Assembly: GCF_015291645.1 (NCBI RefSeq)
Contig: NZ_CP030055.1
Location: 7,338,501 to 7,402,500, forward strand
Direction: 5' to 3'
Origin: Bradyrhizobium sp. CCBAU 53340
Lineage (GTDB): Bacteria; Pseudomonadota; Alphaproteobacteria; Rhizobiales; Xanthobacteraceae
Length of the DNA: 64,000 nt
In this document: positions 35,216 to 43,550 of the stretch, piece by piece
How the letters are laid out: the number at the start of each line of letters is the position of its first letter
Position numbering within the stretch: position 1 is the first letter of the stretch
The notes under the pieces: model-generated
Seen by the model: the letters and a program-made list of their open reading frames with translations, nothing else
Databases searched by the model: none
What the model was told of the DNA's origin: nothing
Translations under genes and position numbers: made by a program

Positions 35216-35236
35216 TTAGAGCTGGAAAAGCTCTAA
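35216..35236 (+). promoter_or_regulatory. 8-bp palindrome in the hemA leader
   Basis: TTAGAGCT (35216-35223) and AGCTCTAA (35229-35236) pair perfectly around GGAAA, 44 bases before the hemA ATG. It may be an mRNA hairpin or a protein-binding site. The TTAGA / TCTAA ends resemble half of an Irr-type iron control element, but the spacing is longer than usual. Confidence 0.5.
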
Positions 35237-35279
35237 GAAGATGCGGCCCTTTTGGTCAGTTCCGTCTTAGGTTTTGCCG

Positions 35280-36509
35280 ATGGATTACGCCCAGTTCTTC
35301 ACTTCCGCCCTCGATCGCCTCCATTCTGAACGGCGCTACCGCGTGTTCGCCGATCTGGAGCGCACCGCCGGCCGGTTCCCGCACGCGGTCTGGCATTCGC
35401 CCAAGGGCAAGCGCGACGTCGTGATTTGGTGTTCCAACGATTATCTGGGCATGGGCCAGCACCCGAAAGTGGTCGGCGCCATGGTCGAGACCGCAACCCG
35501 GGTCGGCACCGGCGCAGGCGGCACCCGCAACATCGCGGGCACGCATCATCCGCTGGTGCAGCTCGAGGCCGAGCTTGCCGACCTGCACGGCAAGGAAGCG
35601 GCGTTGCTGTTCACCTCGGGCTACGTCTCGAACCAGACCGGCATCGCCACCATCGCCAAGCTCATTCCGAACTGTCTCATCCTTTCCGATGAGCTCAACC
35701 ACAATTCGATGATCGAGGGCATTCGCCAATCCGGCTGCGAGCGGCAGGTGTTTCGCCACAACGATCTCGCGCATCTCGAGGAGCTGCTGAAGGCGGCCGG
35801 TCCGAACCGGCCGAAGCTGATCGCCTGCGAGAGCCTTTATTCCATGGACGGCGACATCGCCCCGCTCGCCAAGATCTGCGATCTCGCCGAAAAATATAAT
35901 GCGATGACCTATGTCGACGAGGTCCACGCCGTCGGCATGTACGGCCCGCGCGGCGGCGGTATTGCCGAGCGGGACGGCGTCATGCATCGCATCGACATCC
36001 TCGAAGGCACCCTCGCAAAGGCCTATGGCTGCCTCGGCGGCTACATCGCAGCGAACGGCCAGATCATCGACGCGGTGCGCTCCTATGCGCCGGGCTTCAT
36101 CTTCACCACGGCGCTGCCGCCGGCGATCTGCTCGGCAGCGACCGCGGCGATCAAGCACCTGAAAGCCTCGAGCTGGGAGCGCGAGCGCCATCAGGACCGC
36201 GCCGCCCGCGTCAAGGCGATCCTCAGCGCCGCCGGTCTGCCCGTGATGTCGACCGACACCCACATCGTGCCGCTGTTTGTCGGCGATCCCGAGAAATGCA
36301 AGCAGGCCTCCGACCTCCTGCTCGAAGAGCACGGCATCTACATCCAGCCGATCAACTACCCGACCGTGCCCAAGGGCACCGAGCGCCTGCGCATCACGCC
36401 CTCGCCCTATCACGATGACGGCCTGATCGATCAGCTCGCCGAGGCGCTGCTGCAGGTGTGGGACCGGCTGGGGCTGCCGCTGCGCGAGAAGTCGCTGGCG
36501 GCGGAGTAG
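35280..36509 (+). CDS. hemA: 5-aminolevulinate synthase
   Basis: PLP enzyme of 409 residues that condenses glycine with succinyl-CoA to make 5-aminolevulinate, the first step of heme synthesis by the Shemin route. It follows the Bradyrhizobium enzyme from the N-terminus ([20 protein letters not shown]). Other elements: [43 protein letters not shown] and the PLP lysine K247 in GTLAKAYGC. The ATG at 35280 gives the family start; no strong ribosome site precedes it. A FixK-type box lies upstream. Heme made here would serve the oxidase, the chemoreceptor-class sensors and the P460-type protein only in general. Confidence 0.96.
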   Translation: MDYAQFFTSALDRLHSERRYRVFADLERTAGRFPHAVWHSPKGKRDVVIWCSNDYLGMGQHPKVVGAMVETATRVGTGAGGTRNIAGTHHPLVQLEAELADLHGKEAALLFTSGYVSNQTGIATIAKLIPNCLILSDELNHNSMIEGIRQSGCERQVFRHNDLAHLEELLKAAGPNRPKLIACESLYSMDGDIAPLAKICDLAEKYNAMTYVDEVHAVGMYGPRGGGIAERDGVMHRIDILEGTLAKAYGCLGGYIAANGQIIDAVRSYAPGFIFTTALPPAICSAATAAIKHLKASSWERERHQDRAARVKAILSAAGLPVMSTDTHIVPLFVGDPEKCKQASDLLLEEHGIYIQPINYPTVPKGTERLRITPSPYHDDGLIDQLAEALLQVWDRLGLPLREKSLAAE

Positions 36510-36523
36510 TCTTCGCTTCCACC

Positions 36524-36702
36524 CCCTCCCCTGGAGGGGGGAGGGTCGCTTCGCATGTAGCGAAGCAAAATGCGAAGCAGGATGGGGTGACAGTCCCTCC
36601 ACCTCGAACACTGCCCGCGTGGAGAGATCACCCACCCCGCTCGCGCTTCGCGCGATCGACCACGGGCGAGCTATGCTCGTCCCGGACCCCTCCAGGGGAG
36701 GG
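36524..36702. repeat. Intergenic palindromic repeat, family A
   Basis: Ends 36524-36539 and 36687-36702 form a perfect 16-base inverted repeat. The interior has GCTTCGCATGTAGCGAAGC-type and GATGGGGTGACAG / GATCACCCACCCC elements as in the copy at 1031-1195, but with an extra stretch around 36660-36685. It follows hemA and may also terminate it. Confidence 0.82.
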
Positions 36703-36883
36703 TAAGCGCCAGCGCCGCCTGCTCGCACCTTAACGACATCAGCAGTTCCGGCGCCCGCTGGCCATTTCGCTGTCGCCTCCACCCCGCCAACGCGCTAGAT
36801 TTGCAGGGAAAATGAGATCGGGCGCCGCTTGCGCGCCTTAGGAAGATCGGGCGCCACCGCGCCATGGGAGAAGCACGCTCGCC

Positions 36884-39800
36884 ATGCTGCACGACTGGGG
36901 CGTGATTGCCGCCGCCTTCGGCTATATCGGTTTCCTGTTCCTGGTGGCGAGCCATGGCGACCGCCGCTCGTCGGCCAAGCCCGGCCGCGCGTCCGGCCTG
37001 ATCTATCCGCTGTCGCTGGCGATCTACTGCACCTCATGGACCTTCTTCGGCTCGGTCGGCTTCGCCACCCGCACCTCGACCGACTTCCTCGCGATCTATG
37101 TCGGCCCGATCCTGATGATCGGGCTCGGCGCCGGCGTGCTTCGCCGCGTGATCCAGCTGGCGAAGGCGCACAACATCACCTCGATCGCCGACTTCATCGG
37201 CGCGCGCTACGGCAAGAGCCAGGCGGTGGCGGCAACGGTGGCGCTGATCGCGATCATCGGCTCGGTGCCCTACATCGCGCTGCAGCTCAAGGCGGTGGCG
37301 TCCTCGCTCGAGGTCATCCTGAGCGAGGACCAAGCGTTCTCCCACATCCCGATCCTCGGCGACATCGCGCTGATGGTGACGCTGGCGATGGCAGCGTTCG
37401 CGGTGCTGTTCGGCACGCGGCAGACCGACGCCACCGAGCATCAGCACGGCCTGATGCTGGCGGTCGCAACAGAATCCATCGTCAAGCTGACTGCCTTCCT
37501 CACCGCCGGCATCTTCGTCACCTTCTGGATGTTCTCGCCGCATGAATTGATCGAGCGCGCGATGAAGACGCCGGAGGCGGTGCGCGCCATCGGCTATTCG
37601 CCGTCGATCGGCAACTTCCTCACCATGACGCTGCTGTCGCTGTGCGCGATCATGCTGCTGCCGCGGCAGTTTCACGTCAGCGTGGTGGAGAATTCCGCGG
37701 ACGCCGAGGTCAGCCGCGCGCGCTGGCTGTTCCCGCTCTATCTCTTCGCCATCAATGTATTCGTGATCCCGATCGCGCTTGCCGGCCTCGTCATCTTCCC
37801 GTTCGGCGCCGTCGATCCCGACATGTACGTGCTGGCGCTGCCGATGGAGGGCGGCGCCGGGCTTCTCAGCGTCGCCGTGTTCGTCGGCGGCCTGTCGGCG
37901 GCCACCGCGATGGTCATCGTCGAATGCGTCGCGCTCTCGATCATGGTCTCGAACGACCTCGTGGTGCCGCTGGTGCTGCAACGCCGCCCCGAGGGCCGCA
38001 CCGGCACCAGCGATTTCGGCGATTTCCTGCTGCGCTCGCGGCGGCTTGCCATCTTCGCCATCATGGTGATGGCCTATTTCTACTATCGCGCGCTCGGCAA
38101 CACCCAGCTCGCGGCGATCGGCCTCTTGTCCTTTGCTGCCATCGCACAGCTGGCGCCCAGCTTCTTCGGCGGCCTGTTGTGGCGGCGCGCGACCGCGCGC
38201 GGCGCCATCGGCGGCATGCTGGTCGGCTTCGCGGTGTGGCTCTACACGCTGTTCATGCCGAGCTTCATGGATTCCTCGACCGCGGGCATCCTGCTGCTCC
38301 AGCACGGCCCGTTCGGCATCGAGGCGCTGCGGCCGCAGGCGCTGTTCGGCGCGGATTTGCCGCCGCTGATGCATGGCGTGGTCTGGTCGCTCTCGCTCAA
38401 CATCCTCACCTATGTGCTGTTGTCGCTGGCGCGGCAGCCATCGTCCATTGAACTCGTGCAGGCCGATCTGTTCGTGCCCAACACGCTCGCCCCGATTGCT
38501 CCGAACTTCCGCCGCTGGCGCACCACCATCACGGTGCAGGACATCCAGAGCACGGTCGCGCAATATCTCGGGCCCGATCGCGCCCGGCATTCGTTCGAGG
38601 CGTTCTCGGCACGGCGCAACATGCGGCTGGAATCCGGAGCACCCGCCGATTTCGAGCTGCTGCAACACGCCGAGCACCTGATCGCCTCGTCGATCGGAGC
38701 TGCGTCCTCGCGCATGGTGATGTCGCTGCTGTTGCGCAAGCGAACCGTCTCCGCGAAAGCCGCGCTGAAGCTGCTCGACGATTCCCATGCGGCGCTGCAC
38801 TTCAACCGCGAGATCCTGCAGACCGCGCTGAACCATGTGCGCCAGGGCATCGCGGTGTTCGACGCCGATCTGCAATTGATCTGCTCCAACAGGCAGTTCG
38901 GCGACCTCCTCAACGTGCCCCCGCATTTCATCCAGTTCGGAACGCCCTTGCGCGAAATCCTGGAATTCATGGGCGTGAGCGATCCGGCCGGCGAGAGTGA
39001 CCGTGAGGCCATGATCGAGCAGCGGCTCGTGGCCTACACCACCGACAGCGAGCCCTATCTCGAACGTCTGCCCGAGCGCCACATGGTGATCGAGGTGCTC
39101 ACCAACCGCATGCCCGGTGGCGGCTTCGTCATCACCTTTACCGACGTCACGCCGACCTTCGAGGCTGCCGAAGCGCTGGAGCGTGCCAATGCGACACTGG
39201 AAAAGCGCGTGCGCGACCGCACCGAGGAACTGACCCGGCTCAACTCGGAGCTGGCGCTGGCCAAGAGCAGCGCCGAAGATGCCAGCATCTCCAAAACGCG
39301 CTTCCTCGCCGCCGCCAGCCACGACATTCTCCAGCCGCTGAATGCGGCGCGGCTCTATGTCACGAGCCTGGTCGAGCGCCAGCATAATGGCGAGGAGACG
39401 CGGCTGGTCGAGAATATCGACGAATCGCTGCAGGCGATCGAGGAGATCCTCGGCGCGCTGCTCGACATCTCCCGGCTCGATGCCGGCGCGATGGCGACCT
39501 CGATCTCGAGCTTCAAGATGGCCGATCTGATGCGCTCGCTGGAGATCGAGTTCGCCCCGATCGCGCGCGCCAAGGGCCTCGACCTCACCTTCGTGCCCTG
39601 CTCGCTGCCGGTCGAGTCGGACCGGCTGCTGCTGCGGCGGCTGCTGCAGAACCTGATCTCGAACGCGATCAAATACACCCCGCGCGGGCGCGTGCTGGTC
39701 GGCTGCCGCCGTCACGGCGCCTCGCTCAAGATCTGCGTGTACGACACCGGTGTCGGCATCCCCGCGGTCAAACGCGGCGAGATCTTCAAGGAATTCCACC

Positions 39801-40393
39801 GCCTCGAGCAGGGCGCGCGAATCGCACGTGGGCTCGGGCTGGGACTCTCGATCGTCGAGCGGCTGGCACGCGTGCTCAATCACGGCATCACCATCGACGC
39901 CAATGCCGGCGGCGGCTCGCTGTTCTCCGTGTCGGTCCCAACGGCGAAGGCGGTGACGCTGACCGCCGCGGTGACCAGCGCAACGCCGCTGGCACGTACG
40001 CCGATCGCAGGCGCGCTGATCGTCTGCATCGAGAATGACGCGGCGATCCTCGACGGCATGCGGACGCTGCTGAAAGCCTGGGATGCCGAGGTGATCGCGG
40101 TGGCCGATCCCGAAGGCGCGATTGCTGCGATCGAGGCCGCCGGCAAGCGTGTGACCGGTCTGCTCGTCGACTACCACCTCGACCGCGGCAACGGCATCGC
40201 CGCCATCCGCGACATCCGACGCCGCTTCGGCGACAGCATCCCCGCGATCCTGATCACCGCGGATCGCAGTCCGGCCGTGCAAAGCGCTGCGCGCGACGAG
40301 AAGATCGCGGTGCTGAACAAGCCGGTGAAGCCGGCTTCGCTGCGCGCCCTGCTCGGGCAATGGCGGACGCAGCAGATGGTGGCGGCGGAGTGA
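36884..40393 (+). CDS. Hybrid histidine kinase with Na+/solute symporter-like sensor
   Basis: Protein of 1169 residues. Residues about 1-500 form a 12-13-helix sodium/solute symporter (PutP-like) domain (VFGTRQTDATEHQHG, FFGGLLWRRATARGAIGGML). Then comes a linker, a PAS domain (about 640-770, LNHVRQGIAVFDADLQLICS), a coiled coil, a HisKA domain with phospho-His about 811 (ASHDILQPLNAAR), an HATPase domain (QNLISNAIKYTPRG, DTGVGIP, RGLGLGLSIVERLA) and a receiver domain with Asp about 1095 (LLVDYHLDRGNG). This CbrA-like design links a transporter-like module to signalling. No response regulator gene is adjacent. Confidence 0.93.
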   Translation: MLHDWGVIAAAFGYIGFLFLVASHGDRRSSAKPGRASGLIYPLSLAIYCTSWTFFGSVGFATRTSTDFLAIYVGPILMIGLGAGVLRRVIQLAKAHNITSIADFIGARYGKSQAVAATVALIAIIGSVPYIALQLKAVASSLEVILSEDQAFSHIPILGDIALMVTLAMAAFAVLFGTRQTDATEHQHGLMLAVATESIVKLTAFLTAGIFVTFWMFSPHELIERAMKTPEAVRAIGYSPSIGNFLTMTLLSLCAIMLLPRQFHVSVVENSADAEVSRARWLFPLYLFAINVFVIPIALAGLVIFPFGAVDPDMYVLALPMEGGAGLLSVAVFVGGLSAATAMVIVECVALSIMVSNDLVVPLVLQRRPEGRTGTSDFGDFLLRSRRLAIFAIMVMAYFYYRALGNTQLAAIGLLSFAAIAQLAPSFFGGLLWRRATARGAIGGMLVGFAVWLYTLFMPSFMDSSTAGILLLQHGPFGIEALRPQALFGADLPPLMHGVVWSLSLNILTYVLLSLARQPSSIELVQADLFVPNTLAPIAPNFRRWRTTITVQDIQSTVAQYLGPDRARHSFEAFSARRNMRLESGAPADFELLQHAEHLIASSIGAASSRMVMSLLLRKRTVSAKAALKLLDDSHAALHFNREILQTALNHVRQGIAVFDADLQLICSNRQFGDLLNVPPHFIQFGTPLREILEFMGVSDPAGESDREAMIEQRLVAYTTDSEPYLERLPERHMVIEVLTNRMPGGGFVITFTDVTPTFEAAEALERANATLEKRVRDRTEELTRLNSELALAKSSAEDASISKTRFLAAASHDILQPLNAARLYVTSLVERQHNGEETRLVENIDESLQAIEEILGALLDISRLDAGAMATSISSFKMADLMRSLEIEFAPIARAKGLDLTFVPCSLPVESDRLLLRRLLQNLISNAIKYTPRGRVLVGCRRHGASLKICVYDTGVGIPAVKRGEIFKEFHRLEQGARIARGLGLGLSIVERLARVLNHGITIDANAGGGSLFSVSVPTAKAVTLTAAVTSATPLARTPIAGALIVCIENDAAILDGMRTLLKAWDAEVIAVADPEGAIAAIEAAGKRVTGLLVDYHLDRGNGIAAIRDIRRRFGDSIPAILITADRSPAVQSAARDEKIAVLNKPVKPASLRALLGQWRTQQMVAAE

Positions 40394-40406
40394 GGCGCCC
40401 TGTTGA

Positions 40407-41228
40407 TCAATAGTCCGTCGAGACGCTGAGCGCGCGCCACTTCTCCAGCTCTTCGAGGCGTTGCCGGTCCATGGCGGCGATGGCGCTCACGGCATCGCTG
40501 CCGAGTGCGATCCGCTGCGGCGGTTGATCCATTCCCGCAACCTTCAGCACCACGGCGGCCGCCTTCGCCGGATCACCCGGCTGGCGGCCGTCATAGTCCC
40601 GCTGCATCCTGACAGCTGCGCCGACGACCGCGTCGTACTCCGGCCGGCCTTCATCCGTGTCATGTGCGGCTTGGGCAAAGCCTGTCCGGAAGCCGCCGGG
40701 CTCGACGATGGTCACGTGCACGCCGATCAGGGCCATCTCACGGGCAAGCGATTCCGAGAAGCCTTCGATCCCCCATTTCGCGGCCGAATAGGCCGCGCGC
40801 GCCGGCGCACCGATCCGGCCGCCCACCGACGAGAGTTGCGCGATGTGTCCGCGGCGCTGCCGGCGCAACACGGGGACCGCAGCTTTCGTGACGATGACGG
40901 TCCCGATCAGATTAGCGTCGATCTGCCGACGGAACGCCTCCAGGCTGGTGTCCTCGACCGATCCGAGGTCGCCATAGCCAGCGTTGTTGACGACAACATC
41001 AATGCCGCCGAATGCCTCGACGGCAAGGCCGATCGCAGCTTCCGCCGCAGCCTCGTCGGTCACGTCGAGTGTCGCGAGTCGCAGCCGACCGCCAGAGCGT
41101 CCGAGCAACGGTTCGAGCGACCCGAGCGTACGGGCCGTCGCAACCACCTGATCTCCCGCTGCGAGCGCGGCTTCCGTAATCGAACGCCCGAGTCCTCGCG
41201 CGCTACCGCTGATGAACCATGTCTTCAC
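40407..41228 (-). CDS. Short-chain dehydrogenase/reductase
   Basis: Classical SDR of 273 residues using NAD(P)H. The cofactor motif is SGSARGLGRSI (residues about 8-18), then VVNNAGYGD, and the catalytic Ser of SSVGGRIG with Tyr and Lys in YSAAKWG. The C-terminal domain has EPGGFRTGFAQAAH. The start is a GTG at 41228 with GGAGG upstream. It is the last gene of a minus-strand cassette (Ohr, alpha/beta hydrolase, P460, SDR). Substrate unknown. Confidence 0.9.
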   Translation of the reverse strand: MKTWFISGSARGLGRSITEAALAAGDQVVATARTLGSLEPLLGRSGGRLRLATLDVTDEAAAEAAIGLAVEAFGGIDVVVNNAGYGDLGSVEDTSLEAFRRQIDANLIGTVIVTKAAVPVLRRQRRGHIAQLSSVGGRIGAPARAAYSAAKWGIEGFSESLAREMALIGVHVTIVEPGGFRTGFAQAAHDTDEGRPEYDAVVGAAVRMQRDYDGRQPGDPAKAAAVVLKVAGMDQPPQRIALGSDAVSAIAAMDRQRLEELEKWRALSVSTDY

Positions 41229-41245
41229 CGTGAGGCCTCCGAGGT

Positions 41246-41797
41246 TCAGGGCGCGAGCCGCGTGAAGACGTAGTCATGGCCCTTGGCGCGGGCTTCATGG
41301 CAGGCGAAGCAGGTCCGGTGCTGCGCTTCGTCCACCGGCTTGCCGTTCACGAAGCGGCCAAAGCCCCAGCCACCGGTCGCGGCGTATCTCTTGGAGTCCT
41401 TGACCATGACCTGGACCGTGGTGGCAGCGCCCGGAATGGTCGCGGATGCAAAGTCGGGAGACTGCGTGCGCTTCCAGGCACGCTTCACCAGGATGGTGCC
41501 GTCGGGGAACGGAAGCCTGCCGCCCTGATAGGCATCGACGGCGGTCTGGTTGCCGACGACGGCACGCAGCTCATCGAGCGGCGCGGCCTCCTCGGCCGGC
41601 GCGATCAGCTCCCACTTCTTATAGCTCTCGGGAATCGTGACGCCGAAGATCGGCGAAGCGTCCGCCGCCGCAGGACCCTCGGCGAGTGCGATCGAGACCA
41701 GATACGGCGCGCAGGCCAGGAGAACGACGAGCAGGAGTACGGCCAGCGCGATGGCCGTGATCGTGGACTTTTTCTTTTCAGATTCGATTGACGGCAT
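41246..41797 (-). CDS. Cytochrome P460-family protein
   Basis: Protein of 183 residues with an N-terminal membrane anchor (about residues 13-35) and a cytochrome P460 domain. The single heme c attachment site is CFACH (C163-H167) near the C-terminus. Family elements: VVGNQTAVDAYQGGRLPFPD, GTILVKRAW and TGGWGFGRF. P460 proteins oxidise hydroxylamine in ammonia oxidisers, while many homologues in other bacteria have unknown roles; some bind NO or peroxide. The Lys crosslinked to heme in true P460 cannot be confirmed here. It lies between the hydrolase and SDR genes. Confidence 0.85.
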   Translation of the reverse strand: MPSIESEKKKSTITAIALAVLLLVVLLACAPYLVSIALAEGPAAADASPIFGVTIPESYKKWELIAPAEEAAPLDELRAVVGNQTAVDAYQGGRLPFPDGTILVKRAWKRTQSPDFASATIPGAATTVQVMVKDSKRYAATGGWGFGRFVNGKPVDEAQHRTCFACHEARAKGHDYVFTRLAP

Positions 41798-41869
41798 GAT
41801 TTTTCTTCAAGTTGAGATCGCGACCTCTCCTCGGTCCAGCCGCGCTGGACCGAGGCTTCAAGCGCGCGC

Positions 41870-42901
41870 TCAGGCGCCGCCGTCGGCATCTATCACGGCC
41901 TTGGCAAAGGCCTGCGGCGCTTCCTGCGGCAGGTTGTGACCGATGCCGCCGGTGATCAGGCGATAATCGTAGCGGCCGGAGAACTTCTTGGCGTAGGCGC
42001 CGGGATCGGGATGCGGCGCGCCGTTGGCATCGCCCTCCATCGTGATTGTGGGCACGCTGATGATGGGAGCTGCCGCGAGCTTCTTCTCGATCTCCTCGTA
42101 CTTGGACTCGCCCTTAACAAGACCGAGTCGCCAGCGGTAATTATGGATCGAGATCGCGACGTGATCCTTGTTCTCGAAGGCCTTCGCGCTGCGGTCGAAG
42201 GTGGCATCGTCGAACTTCCACTGCGGCGAGGCCAGCTTCCAGATCAGTTTTGCGAAATCATGCGTGTATTTCTCGTAGCCGGCGCGGCCGCGCTCGGTCG
42301 CGAAATAGAATTGGTACCACCATTGCAGCTCGGCCGCCGGCGGCAACGGCGCGCTTCCCGAAGCCTGGCTCGAGATCAGATAGCCGCTGACCGACACCAG
42401 CGCGCGACAGCGCTCCGGCCACAGCGCGGCAATGATATCGCAGGTACGCGCACCCCAGTCGAAGCCGGCAAGGACGGCCTTCTTGATGTCGAGTGCATCC
42501 ATCAGAGCGATGATGTCGGCGGCCAGCGCGCCCGGCTCGCCATTGCGCAGCGTCTCGCTGGAGAGGAAGTTCGTCGAGCCGTAGCCGCGCAGGTAAGGGA
42601 TGATGACGCGATAGCCGGCCTGAGCCAGGATCGGCGCGACGTCGACGAAGCTGTGAATGTCGTAGGGCCAGCCATGGAGCAGGATCGCCACGGGGCCGCT
42701 GGCGGGACCGGCTTCCGCGTAACCGACGTTGAGAACGCCGGCATTGATCTGCTTGATCGTGCCGAACGACGCGTTCGATGCGGAGGGTGGCGGCGCCTCG
42801 GTTGCGGCGCGCGCGAGGTCGATCACGCCGAGACCGACGGCGACGGTCCCGGCTGCGACGCCGAGGAACTGGCGGCGATGCGGGTCGATCAACTGTGTCA
42901 T
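41870..42901 (-). CDS. Tat-exported alpha/beta hydrolase
   Basis: Protein of 343 residues. A twin-arginine signal (HRRQFLGVAAGTVAVGLG) directs a folded protein to the periplasm. The fold has LHGWPYDIHSF, the nucleophile elbow AGFDWGARTC with an Asp nucleophile as in epoxide hydrolases and haloalkane dehalogenases, and the catalytic His in GGIGHNLPQEAP. Substrate unknown. Neighbours are Ohr and P460 on the same strand. Confidence 0.88.
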   Translation of the reverse strand: MTQLIDPHRRQFLGVAAGTVAVGLGVIDLARAATEAPPPSASNASFGTIKQINAGVLNVGYAEAGPASGPVAILLHGWPYDIHSFVDVAPILAQAGYRVIIPYLRGYGSTNFLSSETLRNGEPGALAADIIALMDALDIKKAVLAGFDWGARTCDIIAALWPERCRALVSVSGYLISSQASGSAPLPPAAELQWWYQFYFATERGRAGYEKYTHDFAKLIWKLASPQWKFDDATFDRSAKAFENKDHVAISIHNYRWRLGLVKGESKYEEIEKKLAAAPIISVPTITMEGDANGAPHPDPGAYAKKFSGRYDYRLITGGIGHNLPQEAPQAFAKAVIDADGGA

Positions 42902-42933
42902 GGTCGGGGTCCTGTTGATGGTTGTCGTAGTAG

Positions 42934-43353
42934 TCAGATCAGATCGACGGTCACGTCGATGTTGCCGCGAACGGCCTTGGAATAGGGACAGGTCTGGTGC
43001 GCCTCATCGATCAGATCGCGTGCGACCTCGCGATCGAGGCCGGGCAGGCTGACACCGAGGCGCGCCCTGAGCGCGTAGGCGCCTTCGTCGAGGACGAGGT
43101 CGATTTCCGCATCGATCGCGCCTTTGCTCGGAAGCACGATTTTCCGCTTGCGGGCCGCGATCTCCAGCGCACCTTCGAAGCAGGCGGACCAGCCGGCTGC
43201 GAACAATTGCTCGGGATTGGTACCGATTCCCGCGCCGCCCGGCGGCGACAGCCGCACGTCGAGACGACCGTCAGAACTGCGGGACATGCCGTCCTGGCGG
43301 CCTCCCGTGGTATGGGTCCGGGCCGTGTAGAGCAATTTTTCCGTTTGGCTCAT
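42934..43353 (-). CDS. ohr: Organic hydroperoxide resistance protein (Ohr/OsmC family)
   Basis: Thiol peroxidase of 139 residues that reduces organic hydroperoxides. The two redox cysteines are C58 (GWSACFEGAL) and C122 (HQTCPYSKAV), the Ohr pattern, and the active-site Arg is probably in SPPGGAGIGTNPEQLF-adjacent segments. AAGGAGACC precedes the ATG. It is first of the minus-strand cassette and faces the winged-helix regulator at 43551 across about 200 bases. Confidence 0.9.
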   Translation of the reverse strand: MSQTEKLLYTARTHTTGGRQDGMSRSSDGRLDVRLSPPGGAGIGTNPEQLFAAGWSACFEGALEIAARKRKIVLPSKGAIDAEIDLVLDEGAYALRARLGVSLPGLDREVARDLIDEAHQTCPYSKAVRGNIDVTVDLI

Positions 43354-43417
43354 GAAGAGGTCTCCTTGCCGTTACGCAAGTGACTATCAGCATGTTACGC
43401 CGGGCACCCGTTTGGAG

Positions 43418-43434
43418 TTGTGAGATGTTGTGAG
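43418..43434. promoter_or_regulatory. Direct repeats in the ohr/regulator gap
   Basis: TTGTGAG occurs at 43418-43424 and 43428-43434, spaced exactly 10 bases, one helical turn apart. OmpR-type winged helices bind such tandem sites. It is a candidate operator for the regulator at 43551. Confidence 0.5.
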
Positions 43435-43550
43435 CCTGACAGGGAACCCATCGTGAGGCCAGCAAACGCGGCCTGATGCCACTGCAAAGGTGGCCTTGCG
43501 GGATCACTGCGCGCTGGCTATCCGGTTCTGCAAGTGAGCAAGATTTCGTG

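Noticed and set aside
37034..40360. Open minus-strand frame of 1108 codons opposite the hybrid kinase
   Set aside because: High-G+C shadow: composition is Arg/His/Asp/Gln-rich without domains, and the plus strand has clear symporter, PAS, kinase and receiver motifs.
40400..40412. TTGATCAA as a FixK box near the kinase stop
   Set aside because: The half-sites lack the 4-base spacing and it lies between gene ends, not in a promoter.
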